This document shows positions 34,124 to 45,256 of a stretch of DNA of 64,000 nucleotides, piece by piece; position 1 is the first letter of the stretch; each line of letters opens with the position of its first letter. Position numbers and translations under genes: made by a program. The stretch lies in contig JAUIRK010000781.1 of NCBI GenBank assembly GCA_030549495.1, forward strand, positions 1-64,000, written 5' to 3'. Under the pieces are notes generated by a model. That model worked only from the letters and a program-made list of their open reading frames with translations. It searched no databases and had not been told where the DNA came from. The stretch comes from Nectonema munidae. Taxonomy: Eukaryota; Nematomorpha; Nectonematoida; Nectonematidae.

Positions 34124-35179
34124 CTAAACACAATATTTTTAATTAAATAATGACAAGAGTTTTTATTTTATAACTATATATTCTATATAACTATATTCTT
34201 CAAGAGTATGAACACAGACAATTCTTTCCAAAATGTACTAAGAAAAACAACAGATTAAATCTAGGACATCCCATCTGCGTACATTAAAATACATTGAACT
34301 GAATACAGATTATCATGTTTCAAACATAATAATAACATACCATACATAATATAAATATTTGAACTGGATAAAAAAATTGTTGACTTATCCGTTAATTTGA
34401 AACTTGATCCCTCCAAATATAACTCAATTGTAATAAATTTTTGCTCAGATTTTATTTTTATGATTTAAACAGCTTGGGATCGTGGTAAATATTATACCAC
34501 CACTCTACTTATTTTACCATTTATTAAAGACATATTAATGATTATACAAATATGTTTTAACCATGGTTTGGGAGTTAGAAAAATTGACTTCGGCTCCGTT
34601 AATTTTTTTTTATTTATAAAAAAATTGATTGAAGCTATACTATATCTAGAAAATAAGATTTATATAACTACCTTATAGTTTTATTATAAGCTTATTACAT
34701 GGACTACAGACATTTTAATTCTCTTATACTTTTATATTGGGTCTTTCGACACAAACTATGATGTATTTAATAGCTTAATCAGAAAATTTTATTTTTAAAT
34801 GCAAATTTTTATTGGACAATGGCTAGCGTATTTTTTAGAAATTTGATAATATTTAATAAAAATCGTAATTTTATTCAATACATGTACTAAAATTCACGTC
34901 TCTATATTCCTTATAACCTTTTTAGTCAATAGACCACATGGTTAATTAAAATCAGAAATATTTAAAATAGGCAACACATTTAAAGGTTTTAATAATGGAA
35001 TAGCAAATAAAATTAAAATATTTATTTTATATTCATTTACGGATTAAATAGGATTAGTGCACCCTTCTCAAGATCAAGATTCAAAATGAAAATACGAGAA
35101 AGCTATAAAAGTTATTTTACTTTTGTTTTCTCCATTTGAACAAAGATTTAAAAGTGTATCGTATTTTATAGAGAAGTAG
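34124..35179. other. region upstream of the unrecognised minus-strand gene
   Basis: About 1 kb of AT-rich DNA. No TATA-like element can be singled out from the background, and no exon is evident. Confidence 0.5.
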
Positions 35180-35187
35180 CTCTAGGA

Positions 35188-35798
35188 CAGCCATGTCAAA
35201 CATGCAGCCCGCGGGCCGCATGCGGCCCATTACAAGCAGATTTGCGGCACACACAGATTACAATATTATTAATTATAATTTTATGTATAAGTGTAGATTT
35301 AGACTTCTCAGAGAACTAGGTTGACTGATTTTCACTTATCATCTCTTATAAAAGTTCGCACTGCACAAAAATTTCAGCCAGACATAGCAAAGATTATCAA
35401 TAACAAGAGGTGTCAAGCCTCGGGACAAGAACATGTAAAGTATTTAAATAATTAATAATAAATGTTTATTTTGAACTATTGTAATTTATGTGCATTTGTA
35501 GTTCATTCAAATACATGTGGGCCATGTATGTTGCCTTATAAACTTTTTTTATATTAAAATAAAGAACAGATTTATATCCTTGCTAATTTTTTAATTAAAT
35601 TATTTTGTTTAACTATACATGACTTTGTACTTGCATTTTTGAATATAATCAAACCATTACATGTTTCTAAGTTAAAAGTAAAATATTCTGCAATAATTTT
35701 TATTGAACAACTTTAAATATAATTGTAGGAGTGCGGCCCTCATGAGAACACAAACTCACTCCTTTGGCCCTCATGGGACTCCGAGTTTGACATGCCTG
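35188..35798. mobile_element. hAT MITE with perfect 8-bp target duplication
   Basis: The left end is CAGCCATGTCAAACATGC and the right end, reverse-complemented, CAGGCATGTCAAACTCGG. The flanks are identical, CTCTAGGA, at 35180-35187 and 35799-35806. The 611-bp interior has G/C-rich subterminal blocks (CAGCCCGCGGGCCGCATGCG on the left, TGCGGCCCTCATGAG on the right) and no coding frame. This kind of CAGGCATGTCAAACTC end is widespread in animal hAT elements. Confidence 0.9.
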
Positions 35799-35884
35799 CT
35801 CTAGGATATTAATATTTAAAAAGGGAAATTTTTTGGCCACACTTAATATAGTATATATATATGAAAACATTTTCTAGTCAAACA

Positions 35885-36112
35885 TAGGAGCAATATTTTA
35901 ATGTTTCCAGCTCTGCCTCCATGTATGCAAATCTGGCTCTGCCGGTTCAGAAGCTCTTGCTTTTACAAAGTTTTTTTCATAATCGATAACGCACCTAATG
36001 GAAGAATATTCTTCCCTAACTTCACAGATCAGAAGATAGGGATACCACGATTGGGAATCGAACCCAGGATAAACTTATCAAGACCCTAAGCTTCCACAAC
36101 TATGACATTTGC
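35885..36112 (-). repeat. tRNA-derived SINE
   Basis: On the minus strand, a tRNA-like head contains a plausible A box (ATAGTTGTGGAAGC at about 36100-36087) and a near-perfect B box (GGTTCGATTCCC at 36065-36054). These are the internal Pol III promoter elements. It does not fold as a complete tRNA and continues into an unrelated tail (about 36040-35885). The tail's end and target duplication were not determined. Confidence 0.6.
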
Positions 36113-36755
36113 TGATTATCAAGTTTTAATATATTTAAAAACAACGATTAATCATGTTGTTTAAAAGGAGCACTATCCCATTATTAAAAAAACCAATTAT
36201 ATTGACCAATAAATAACCTACTATATATTTAAAAAAATAATGGGTATCTAAAGAGTGATTAAAGGCTGCTATAATTAAAGTTGAAATACAAATAGGCAAC
36301 TTGAATTTTGTTTAAAATACGTTCAAAAAAAGAAATAGCACTAAATTAAAAATATTTAATATTTTAATAAGTTGTTTTAAAATAAATTAATAAGAGATGT
36401 AGAGCTTCCTATGAAAAAAAGAAACAATAAAATGATTCGACAATTTTAATTTAGTTATAAAAATTAATATTATATATTTAATCCTCCTGTGAAAAAAATA
36501 AAAACCCATGAGCTACTTAAACTTTAAACCAAATAAACTCAAAGAACAAGAAATAGTCTTACTTTGGAAAAATATTTTGATGTTATTTATTTTTACAAGA
36601 AAATGTTCATTGATCGTCCGCCATTGTTCCATTATAAAGTTTAGAAAAAGTAATAAAATTAAAATATATTAAATTTTAGTATTTAAAAAGATTAATTTAT
36701 AATCTTAGATAATGTTATTTAGGATTTTATAATCTAAAAAGTAAGATATATTATT
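36113..36755. other. intergenic
   Basis: Very AT-rich; no feature supported. Confidence 0.6.
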
Positions 36756-36759
36756 TAAT

Positions 36760-37620
36760 GTTTTTTCTGGATTTTGCAAAGGCGTTTGACACTGTCAAAT
36801 AAGATTTTGCTTTATAAATGAATCAGAGGAAATTTTTACAAATTGATTGAAAGTTATTTGTCATTAAGAACTAATTATGTTCCATTCAAAAAACTTTATC
36901 AAATGTATCCCAATGGTGTAAACATAATAAGATAAAAATTAACTTTGACAAAAGTAAATATTTGATTTTCTCTAAAAGAAAGTATCTAGAAACTCCTTAT
37001 TTTTTCATAAATGGAACTAGAATAATGAAAGCTTCAAACATAAAATATATGGGTGTGACTTTAACAGAAAATTTTTCTTTTTTATTGGATGTTAATAATA
37101 CTTGCTTGAAATTGTCTAGATTATTATGATGCTTTAAAAGATTACAACGTAACTTAGCGTTGAAAACAAGAAAAATCCTTTATTATACGTATGCCTATCC
37201 TCATCTTAAATACGCAAATTTACTTTGGGAAAACAGTGAATGCTCTAAATTGAAAAAGTTATCGAGAATAACCCAAAAATTTCAGAATTTTGTTAATGTT
37301 AATATGCATGGAAAAATAGTTTTTTAACCCTAAAGTAGATCAGCATCCTTTCGTGTGTATCGTTTTTTCATAAAAAATTTTTTGGGAAAGGAGATTTCCA
37401 ATCTTTGTTTCTTCAAAATGATTCAATACTCGAAACCACAAAAAGTTCCATATTCCAAGGTTTAATAAAAAGTCAAACTTCACAAGTAATTTTATCAACA
37501 CCTTACATAATACAACTAAATATTATGATAAGATTGATGTCACAAATGAAAAAAAATATATATTTTATAGTTAAATCTTTTATGTTTGTTTTATTTATAT
37601 CATACACACATTTGACATGT
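36760..37620 (+). pseudogene. LINE reverse transcriptase relic
   Basis: Plus-strand pieces of a non-LTR reverse transcriptase: FLDFAKAFDTV (first catalytic Asp motif), NKILLYK and FYKLIESYLSLRTNYV. The frame then jumps to the thumb (KINFDKSKYLIFSKRK, SNIKYMGVTLTENFSF, KILYYTYAYPHLKYANLLW). The segment that should hold the PQG and YADD motifs is deleted, and stops interrupt the rest. The family differs from the minus-strand LINE at 12440-14028 in detail. Confidence 0.8.
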
Positions 37621-37779
37621 ATAAACAAATAAATAAATATATATGTAAATAAATCATATGTATTTCTGTATCAATAGTACAATGGTATGTATAACAAAAT
37701 TATTGTATACTTATATATATTAATATATGTATATCTCATAACCTGTACGGTTGAACGCGGGTAGACAACTTGCGTGTTA

Positions 37780-38627
37780 TCTCCAACCTGTATATTACGA
37801 TGATTCTTCTTCAACCTGTATTCTACGATAATTCATCTCTAACCTGTATACACGATGATTCATCTCCAAACTGTATACTACGATGATTCATCTCCAACCT
37901 GTATACTACGATGGTTTCTATTCCATGTACTAATGACTAGAGAGACAATGTTCAATTTTATGTTCACATTCTGCTAGATGTAAGATTTGATATACCCCAT
38001 TCGGGGAGACGATGCTACATAAGTTATTATCTATTTACATTATACCTGTATACTACGATGGTTCATCTCCAACCTGTATATCGCGATAATTCATCTCCAA
38101 CCTATCAGTTGATATTTTGTTAGATGTAAGATTTGATATACCTCATTCGGGGAGAGGATGTTAGATAAGTTATTACCTATATTTTTGCAATTTTTTCACG
38201 ATATTAAATAATATATTTTATCAAATAATCAAAATAAAATTCTTTAATCAAAGAATCGAAAAATATTCTTTAAAAAATCAAAAAATATCAAACTTTATGT
38301 TCATATTTTGCTACCTCATACGATGTTACAAAAGTTATTACCTATACTTTGCAATTTGCACGATTTTAAATATTATATTAGTCAAATAATCAAAATAAAA
38401 TTCTGTAATCAAAGAATCGAAAAATATTCTTTAAAAAATCAAAAAATATCAAACTTTCTGTTCATATTTTGCTACCTCATACGATGTTACAAAAGTTATT
38501 ACCTATACTTTGCAATTTGCACGATTTTAAATATTATATTTTTCGAATAATCAAAGAATCGAAAAATGTTCAAATCAAAAAATATTTATGATTTTTAAAT
38601 ATATCGTTGGCTCCCCTTACTTTTAGT
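37780..38627 (+). repeat. tandem-rich repeat copy 2, uninterrupted
   Basis: It opens with five units of a 28-bp motif (core CCTGTATACTACGATGATTC; consecutive units at about 37787, 37814, 37842, 37869 and 37896). A unique block follows, then CATTATACCTGTATACTACG at about 38038, which is the empty version of the site interrupted at 8113. After this, three units of about 165 bp with CAATTTGCACGATTTTAAAT end in ATCGTTGGCTCCCCTTACTT. The first copy lies at 7905-11150. The nature of the family is unknown. Confidence 0.9.
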
Positions 38628-38870
38628 TTTCCCAAAATTCTTAGTTGGTTATCAGATAATTGTATGTGCAAATCATTCTTGCAATTAATAGGAAAATGTG
38701 ATGACAATATTTGCCGATTCGGATGCAACTCCGTTGAAACGACTAGTCACCTACTGTTTTCTTGTGCAGCAACTTCAAATTTAGCTGATTACTTCAATTT
38801 TAGGAATATGATGATAACTTTCATATTACTTCAATTTCGGAAATTTTTATTAAGCCACATTTGATAAGAA
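38628..38870 (+). pseudogene. LINE C-terminal fragment
   Basis: The frame encodes SDNCMCKSFLQLIGKCDDN and then a zinc knuckle, CRFGCNSVETTSHLLFSC, as in the 2102-2403 relic but on the plus strand. It starts exactly where the tandem-rich repeat ends. Only the last 80 or so codons of the LINE protein survive. Confidence 0.7.
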
Positions 38871-40435
38871 ATTTCACGGTACTAATTGAATCTATACAAA
38901 AATTCTCATTATCACTACTTTTTGTCACTACCTTAACTAAACCTCCTTTTTCTTACTCTTACCTACCTTTTCTCTTTCATAACCCTATTTCACATCCGCC
39001 TTTCTTGTGACAACGACTTTCCACTTTTAACTTATTGCACACTCCTTTAAACAGTTCTAAGCTCAAATGCCAGCTTTTGGATTATTCAATCTACAAGCTG
39101 CGTCAAAATCAACCAATCAAGGGTCTGTTTTAAGTGCCCCATTTACTTACAAACTATAAACTTATCTACGACCCCATTTATGGAACAAAAAGAAATTGAA
39201 TAATATAAAATAAAATTATAATTTAATTTTCCATTGATATAAAGATTATTTTAATTTAAAACATGAAATATTCTTAGATATACCTTATTTTGAAATGGTA
39301 ATTACTGAAAAATAGGTAGATATTATTTGCATGTTTGTATTGAACACAATTATATTACATGATTGTATCAGACCGAATTTTCGAACTTGGTACTGTATTC
39401 TAATTATGTATGATTGTATGTTCTATGATTTATTTCATTTATATTATATGTATTTTGAATTCGAATTCACATCTCTTCTATACTATACACTGTATACTAA
39501 ACGTACATGTTGTTTTCTTGAATAGTATCAATTTTGTTGAAATAATGGTTCAAACTACAGCTCCATTTTAATGTTTTTCTAATTACTTCGCAATTTCAGC
39601 ATCTTCACCAGGTTACCGCTACATTTTCACAGTCAACCACAAATATAGTTGATTTCATTTTGTATATTTTTGTCAGGGTGGTATTTTCTTAACCGCTATC
39701 AAATGCTTAATGACAATTTTATACACTTCATTTACATCGCAAGAGTTATAATAATTTTTGCTTAAACATAGAAATGCTTAGAGCATACTACATTGATATA
39801 TCATCCAAGATGCAACGGTAGTAATGCTGCAACGACATTATTGAAGGATGCTCGTCTTCAAGTACTGGGATTACTCATTGTTAGTATTTCTTGAGTAGGA
39901 GTGAATATGATATTTAGTGTTTGTAATGAATGATTTGCATGCTTACAATTCTTTTCTAATGTATGTTGTATTGAACACGATTTGCATACTTTTGATTGTT
40001 TTCTAATGTTCTTGGAATATTTGAAGGATTGCATCTGACAGAATTTGCAAGCTTGATACTGTAATCAAATTATTATGATTGTATTTAAATTGCCTGTATG
40101 TGACATTCGAATCGACATCTTGTGAAAATTTTACACTATCACGCATTTTGTTTTCCGTATTGCACACGTTTTCTTCTAGCTATTACTACATTATATTAAT
40201 TACAAATGTATTATTTTTATGAAAATTTATATTTAATTATTTAAATTCAAATAGAATATTATAATAGTTACTTTTAGACATTAAATGTAGGTATTAATCA
40301 ATATTTTTTATCATAAATAATGAGCAAAATATGTGGGCTGGCAAAAACACGGGAGATAATAAAACTATATATATAATATTCAATTGTCAAACTTTTTTGC
40401 TTAATTTCATCGTCAATAAGCCGCACTTTTTCTCC
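38871..40435. other. intergenic with a diverged direct repeat
   Basis: No gene seen. Segments 39330-39530 and 39960-40170 are diverged direct copies (shared TGTATTGAACAC, CTTGATACTGTAATC-like and TTCGAATCGACATCT-like phrases, same order). This suggests an old duplication of about 630 bp. Confidence 0.45.
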
Positions 40436-40439
40436 TTCT

Positions 40440-40965
40440 AGGATAGGGTAACGGCATCAGCAGAGTCATAATAAAGTTCAACTTCCTCATCTTCCTATTC
40501 AACACTCACATCATCCCTGTCCTCCCATAAAAAACTCATCCTCTGTCACATCAAGTTTGTTTGAAATCCCCACACTTCAAAAACCCATTTGTAACAAGAT
40601 GTAGGGATGTCTTTCCAGGACTTCACAATCCAAGCACAAATGGTTGGTAGATCAACCCTCTTCAGTCGTCCAGTGGGGGTCCTTGCTTGGTTTCCGGTAG
40701 CCATCCACTCAGTCCATTTCTTCCTCATCCTCTCCTTAAAGGACGGTTAACGGAGATATCCAGTGCCTGCAGGACAGAGGTAAGACCTCCTGAGATAATA
40801 GCTGGTGTGGTCTTGATGTTGCAGAACTTCTGCTTTCTTTTGGAACATGAAAATGTCCAGGACTAAGATGGAAGGTTTCTTCAGCAAGTGATACCACTTG
40901 ATTATTTCACACCAAATGCCACTCATATTGAGTATTTTATATTGTATTCTAAATATAATCACTTG
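40440..40965 (-). pseudogene. pogo/Tigger-type transposase, C-terminal fragment
   Basis: On the minus strand, TTPAIISGGLTSVLQALDIS continues with VNRP and, after a one-base frameshift, RKKWTEWMA, RVDLPTICAWIVKSWKDIPT and an acidic tail. The string GGLTSxLQxLD(V/I)S(V/L)N(R/K)P is diagnostic of the pogo (DDE_1, CENP-B-like) C-terminal region. The DNA-binding and most of the catalytic domain are missing. Confidence 0.8.
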
Positions 40966-41554
40966 AGCTGCTGGATGTTTGGGGTGCGGTTTAGAGACGA
41001 TGAAATATGGTATTTTGTTTTCATTTCGTAATTTTGATTACGCAGAGTATATTGATAATTTTTTATTAGAAAAGATATCAACAAAATTGTCTAAAGGTTA
41101 ATAAATTATGAATCATTACTTTTACATTAGAAGTACACAAAACCTATTATTATGGTGAGTAGATTGGAAATTTTTAAGGTTAAACGAAATAAAAAAAGTT
41201 AGACAAATCAAACCTTATTTAATTAATTTATAATAACTTGTTCAGTTGTAATAGATGACATGCCAAATAATACACTCTCTTTTACTTTTTTTTCATCCAC
41301 AAATATAAAAAGATATTTATTAAAAATGCGCCTTTTTAGAAAAATTTAGTCTTTGAAATAATGGTTAAGTTGTAAATCTAGCTGAGAATGTTTAAAGTAA
41401 AAAAATACAGAAAATAGAATATTTGAGAAATAAACAATTGGCATTATTTTTTACTATTTAAAATTTTAAAAGTAAAGAAAAGAAAATAATTCGCCATTTT
41501 TTTGAATATTGGGGCACTTCTATCAGAAAAACTTTTTTCCAACTTAAAAATAAG
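40966..41554. other. intergenic
   Basis: AT-rich; no supported feature up to the TTAA of the piggyBac palindrome. Confidence 0.55.
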
Positions 41555-41713
41555 TTAACCCTTATGTACCCTTATTTTCGCAACTTTATAGGTTCCTTGG
41601 GCTGTTTTCAACCTTTTTTTTCAAAATTTTAATTCACCTGAAAAATTTATTTAAATGGCACAAAATAAAAAAAACATATTTCAAATGATTTTTGCATGCA
41701 AAGTAGTCAACAA

Positions 41714-43330
41714 TTAGTGACTTAATATATAGATATGACAAATAGAGCATTTCAGAGATATTTTATTTTTTGTGTTTATGCAAAGATGACATCTTGCTTT
41801 TTTTGGCCCATGAAAAATTTCTTCTTCAACTTCTTGATTATTTCTTTTTTTTATTTTAAGTACCAAATTTTTGCTTGATAAAGTTCTAGGCAGTTTTGGC
41901 CTTGCCCTAATCAGTGGTTCTATAAGTTTTTTTCCTAGTGTAACCAAATATTTTCGCCTGACATCACAACAATTTTTGTTTTTTATGAAAATCTCTTTTG
42001 ACAAAATAAAACTATTAAAGGCGGAAATATCAATTATGTTACTAAAAACCACAATGGGCCAGGACTTTGTTTTTCTTTTGACTGAATAATTTGATACCAT
42101 TTGATCAACTACATCAACAGCAACTTTGGTTTTGTTGTAATGTATAAGCACTTCTGGTTTTTTTGCTTCAGAATCGTTGATTCTTTTAGATTTATGAAAA
42201 GAAGATAAAAGGAAGACGTTTTTGTTTTTTTAGGCATATACGAAACAAGCATTTTTTCTTCGGTGAACAAGAACACAGAAGAAAATACATGGCGCTTTTT
42301 TATATCAAGTATTGCTGGTGGTATAAACTTTTTGTTTTTACGAACTGTACCAAGCAAAGTAATTTTTCTCTTTTTTAAGAGTCTTTTAAACAGGTTCAAA
42401 GATGTAAAAAAATGTTCACACGTCACGTTGTTACCCTTTAGTCCTTTTGTCATATCCATCACAACACGCTCTTCTTGATTTTTTCAGCTGCATTTCCAGG
42501 TTGCTTTCCCAAATATGGCTGGATGTTCCATACGTAAAAACTCTCAACATTTGCTAAAATCAAAAACTTTAATCCATATTTATCTGGTTTGGTAGGAATG
42601 TACTGTCTAAAAGGACAATTTCCCCTGAAGCTTCTGAGCTGCTCATCTACTGTTACTTGAAAACCGGGATTGAAAAGTTTTGGTAGAATAGCAACTCATT
42701 CATTCCAAATTTGTTGAATTGGAGCAAACTTGTTTTTTTCTCTTCTATTTTCCCTTGTTTTTTTTAATCAAATCGTAAAACTCTTGAAATCATTTTGAAG
42801 TTTTTCAGAGACATTGTAGCTCTAAAAATACTTCTCCCAGTATCATCATCCCATAAGCTGGCAGTGGACTCGTTTTGGGATTTGAATACTCCAGCAAGAA
42901 TCAACAGGCCTAAATAAGCTTCAAACTTTACGGTATCAAGCTCCACCCAGCTATCACCCATCACAACTTTGCCTTCAATGTTAGTCCACTTCATTATTGT
43001 ATTCAAAATTTTTGATGGAAAAAATTGCATAAAAGCTGTGTACTCATCTTCTATCCTTGAGCAAGCATAACTTGTTGGACCTGGCTTCATTGATATGCTA
43101 TTATGACACCTTTCTTTACTTGAATAATTAAAATCATAATGATACTATTTTGTCTCCCCATCTTTCGAAAGACAATACTCATGAGTTTCCTCATCTTCTA
43201 AATTAGAAAGCATTCCATCGGAAAAATGACTATAACATTCTTCAGTCTCACATAATGAAACATGATCTTCTACCTCAGAAAACTCACTAATGGAAGGGGA
43301 AGAGTCGATGTAGATGCTTTTATAAAAAAT
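41714..43330 (-). pseudogene. piggyBac transposase, left copy, near full length but broken
   Basis: Minus strand. An acidic Ser/Glu-rich N-terminus (about 43330-43150) leads to MKPGPTSYACSRIEDEYTAF and SWVELDTVKFEAYLGLLILA. VDEQLRSFRGNCPFRQY-like sequence follows (first catalytic Asp), then MDMTKGLKGNNVTC (second), VDVVDQMVSNYSVKRKTKSW (third) and a C-terminal cysteine-rich finger, CHLCINTKNKISLKCSIC. Several lesions exist, including a stop right after RVLRFD and frame changes near 42470 and 42150. The right copy has D-K-K-T in place of the first stop. Confidence 0.87.
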
Positions 43331-43625
43331 GTAACAATTTAGTACTAAAAAAAATAAAAAAAAATAAAATTATGAAAGGAAAAATTAATTACTCTAATTT
43401 TTTCTTGCTTGGACTCTTTTGAACCCAAGGATCTCAAATGTATATAAAAAAATATATCCTAATAAGTTAAACATTTTATTGTGTTTTAAAAATTATTTTG
43501 TGATTTTTATATTATATGTAACAAATACTAAAAACTTAAGGCTATGATTTTCAAATTTTTAATAAAAGATAATTTTTTAAAAAATTAGATTTAAATGAGC
43601 CCTAGGATCTATTTTTAGAGCTACA

Positions 43626-44754
43626 ATGTCTCTGAAAAACTTCAAAATGATTTCAAGAGTTTTACGATTTGATGACAAAAAAACAAGGGAAAATAGAAGA
43701 GAAAAAAACAAGTTTGCTCCAATTCAACAAATTTGGGATGAATGGGTTGCTATTCTACCAAAACTTTTCAATCCCGGTTTTCAAGTAACAGTAGATGAGC
43801 AGCTCAGAGGTTTCAGGGGAAATTGTCCTTTTAGACAGTACATTCCTACCAACCCAGATAAATATGGATTAAAGTTTTGGATTTTAGCAGATGTTGAGAG
43901 TTTTTACGTATGGAACATCCAGCCATATTTGGGAAAGCAACCTCGAAATGAAGCTGAAAAAAATCAAGGAGAGCGTGTTGTGATGGATATGACAAAAGGA
44001 CTAAAGGGTCACAACGTGACGTGTGACAAACATCTTTCAACCTGCCTAAAAGACTCTTAAAAGAAAGAAAAATGACTTTGCTTGGTACAGTTCGTAAAAA
44101 CAAAAAGTTTATACTACCAGCAATACTTGATATAAAAAAGCGCCATGTATTTTCTTCTGTGTTCTTGTTCACCGAAGAAAACATGCTTGTTTCGTATATG
44201 CCTAAAAAAAACAAAAACGTCTTCCTTTTATCTTCTTTTCATAAAACTAAAAGAATCGACGACTCTGAAGCAAAAAAACCAGAAGTGATTATACATTACA
44301 ACAAAACCAAAGTTGCTGTTGATGTAGTTGATCAAATGGTATCAAATTATTCAGTCAAAAGAAAAACAAAGCGCTGGCCCATTGTGGTTTTAGTAACATA
44401 ATTGATATTTTCGCACTTAATAGTTTTATTTTGTCAAAAGAAATTTTCATAAAAAACAGAAATTGTTGTGATGTCAGGCGAAAATATTTGGTTACACTAG
44501 AAAAAAAACTTATAGAACCACTGATTAGGGCAAGGTCAAAACTGCCTAGAACTTTATCAAGCAAAAATTTGGTACTTAAAATAAAAAAAAGAAATAATCA
44601 AGAAGTTGAAGAAGAAATTTTTTATGGGCCAAAAAAAGCGAGATGTTATCTTTGCATAAACACAAAAAATAAAATATCTCTGAAATGCTCTATTTGTGAC
44701 TACTTTGTATGCAAAAATCATTTGAAATATGTTGGTATAAATTGTTCTATTTAA
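43626..44754 (+). pseudogene. piggyBac transposase, right copy, 5'-truncated
   Basis: The frame begins at MSLKNFKMISRVLRFDDKKT and contains VDEQLRGFRGNCPFRQYIPT (catalytic Asp 1), VMDMTKGLKGHNVTCD (Asp 2), VDVVDQMVSNYSVKRKTKRW (Asp 3) and the finger CYLCINTKNKISLKCSICDY with VCKNHLKYVGINC. Two or three frame breaks separate the segments (near 44060 and 44400). The first 200 or so residues are absent because the arm starts inside the gene. It ends about 120 bp before the TTAA at 44874. Confidence 0.87.
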
Positions 44755-44877
44755 TGTTTTTATATTTTTGTGCCATTTCAATAAATTTTTCAGGTGAATT
44801 AAAATTTTCAAAAAAAAGGTTGAAAACAGCCCAAGGAACTTATAAAGTTGGGAAAATAAGGGTTCCATAAGGGTTAA

Positions 44878-45212
44878 TTAAAATTAATATTATTATATTT
44901 TATTCATGAAATTTGAATATAAAAATTTAAAAATATGTAAAGAGGTTCATTATTGCATTTGAATACACAAAACTCATTTAAAAGCAACCAAATCTAACTG
45001 TAATTAAATTTTATTAAGTCCAACAATAATATATTTCTTTTTATACAAAACTTATTTAAATTTTAGTGATAAATTATAAAGTTGGTTTTGAACATTCTGT
45101 AAAAATCAATTAGAATATTATTCTGTTTATTTTTACAAAACATTAAGACGAAATGAGGGATAAAAAATTTATCTAATTAATTATAAATATTTATTTTGTA
45201 CAAAAATTTATA
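44878..45212 (+). promoter_or_regulatory. short upstream region of POLR3F
   Basis: Only 335 bp separate the TTAA of the piggyBac palindrome from the POLR3F start codon, so the core promoter and 5' UTR probably lie here. The stretch is AT-rich and no individual promoter element can be picked out. Confidence 0.4.
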
Positions 45213-45256
45213 ATGTCGGTTAAGAAAGAAATTGCTAATGCAGAAGATATTTCGTT
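45213..45256 (+). CDS. POLR3F: POLR3F exon 1 (start)
   Basis: ATG then SVKKEIANAEDIS plus two bases of a Leu codon, followed by donor GTAATT. Chosen because no in-frame ATG exists in exon 2 after the stop at 47611, and because its phase-2 end exactly complements exon 2. Confidence 0.7.

Larger units (their letters stand above)
41559..44873. mobile_element. piggyBac palindrome: two inverted element copies bounded by TTAA
   Basis: TTAA at 41555-41558 and 44874-44877 flanks a 3315-bp unit. Its outer ends are inverted copies of one terminal sequence (left CCCTTATGTACCCTTATTTT; right end inverted CCCTTATGGAACCCTTATTT). About 1.27-kb arms (41559-42836 and 43609-44873) are near-identical inverted copies carrying the 3' part of a piggyBac transposase gene. 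The spacer (42837-43608) holds the 5' coding part of the left copy. No 5' terminal repeat of either copy is visible, so both outer termini are 3' ends. Confidence 0.87.

Noticed and set aside
36050-36112. A functional tRNA gene on the minus strand
   Set aside because: The B box is good, but I could not form an acceptor stem and a normal anticodon arm, and the sequence continues as a longer repeat. A SINE is more likely.
37780-37925. Regularly spaced 28-bp repeats that superficially resemble a CRISPR array
   Set aside because: The units are contiguous with no unique spacers, the genome is eukaryotic, and the same repeat recurs as part of a dispersed element.
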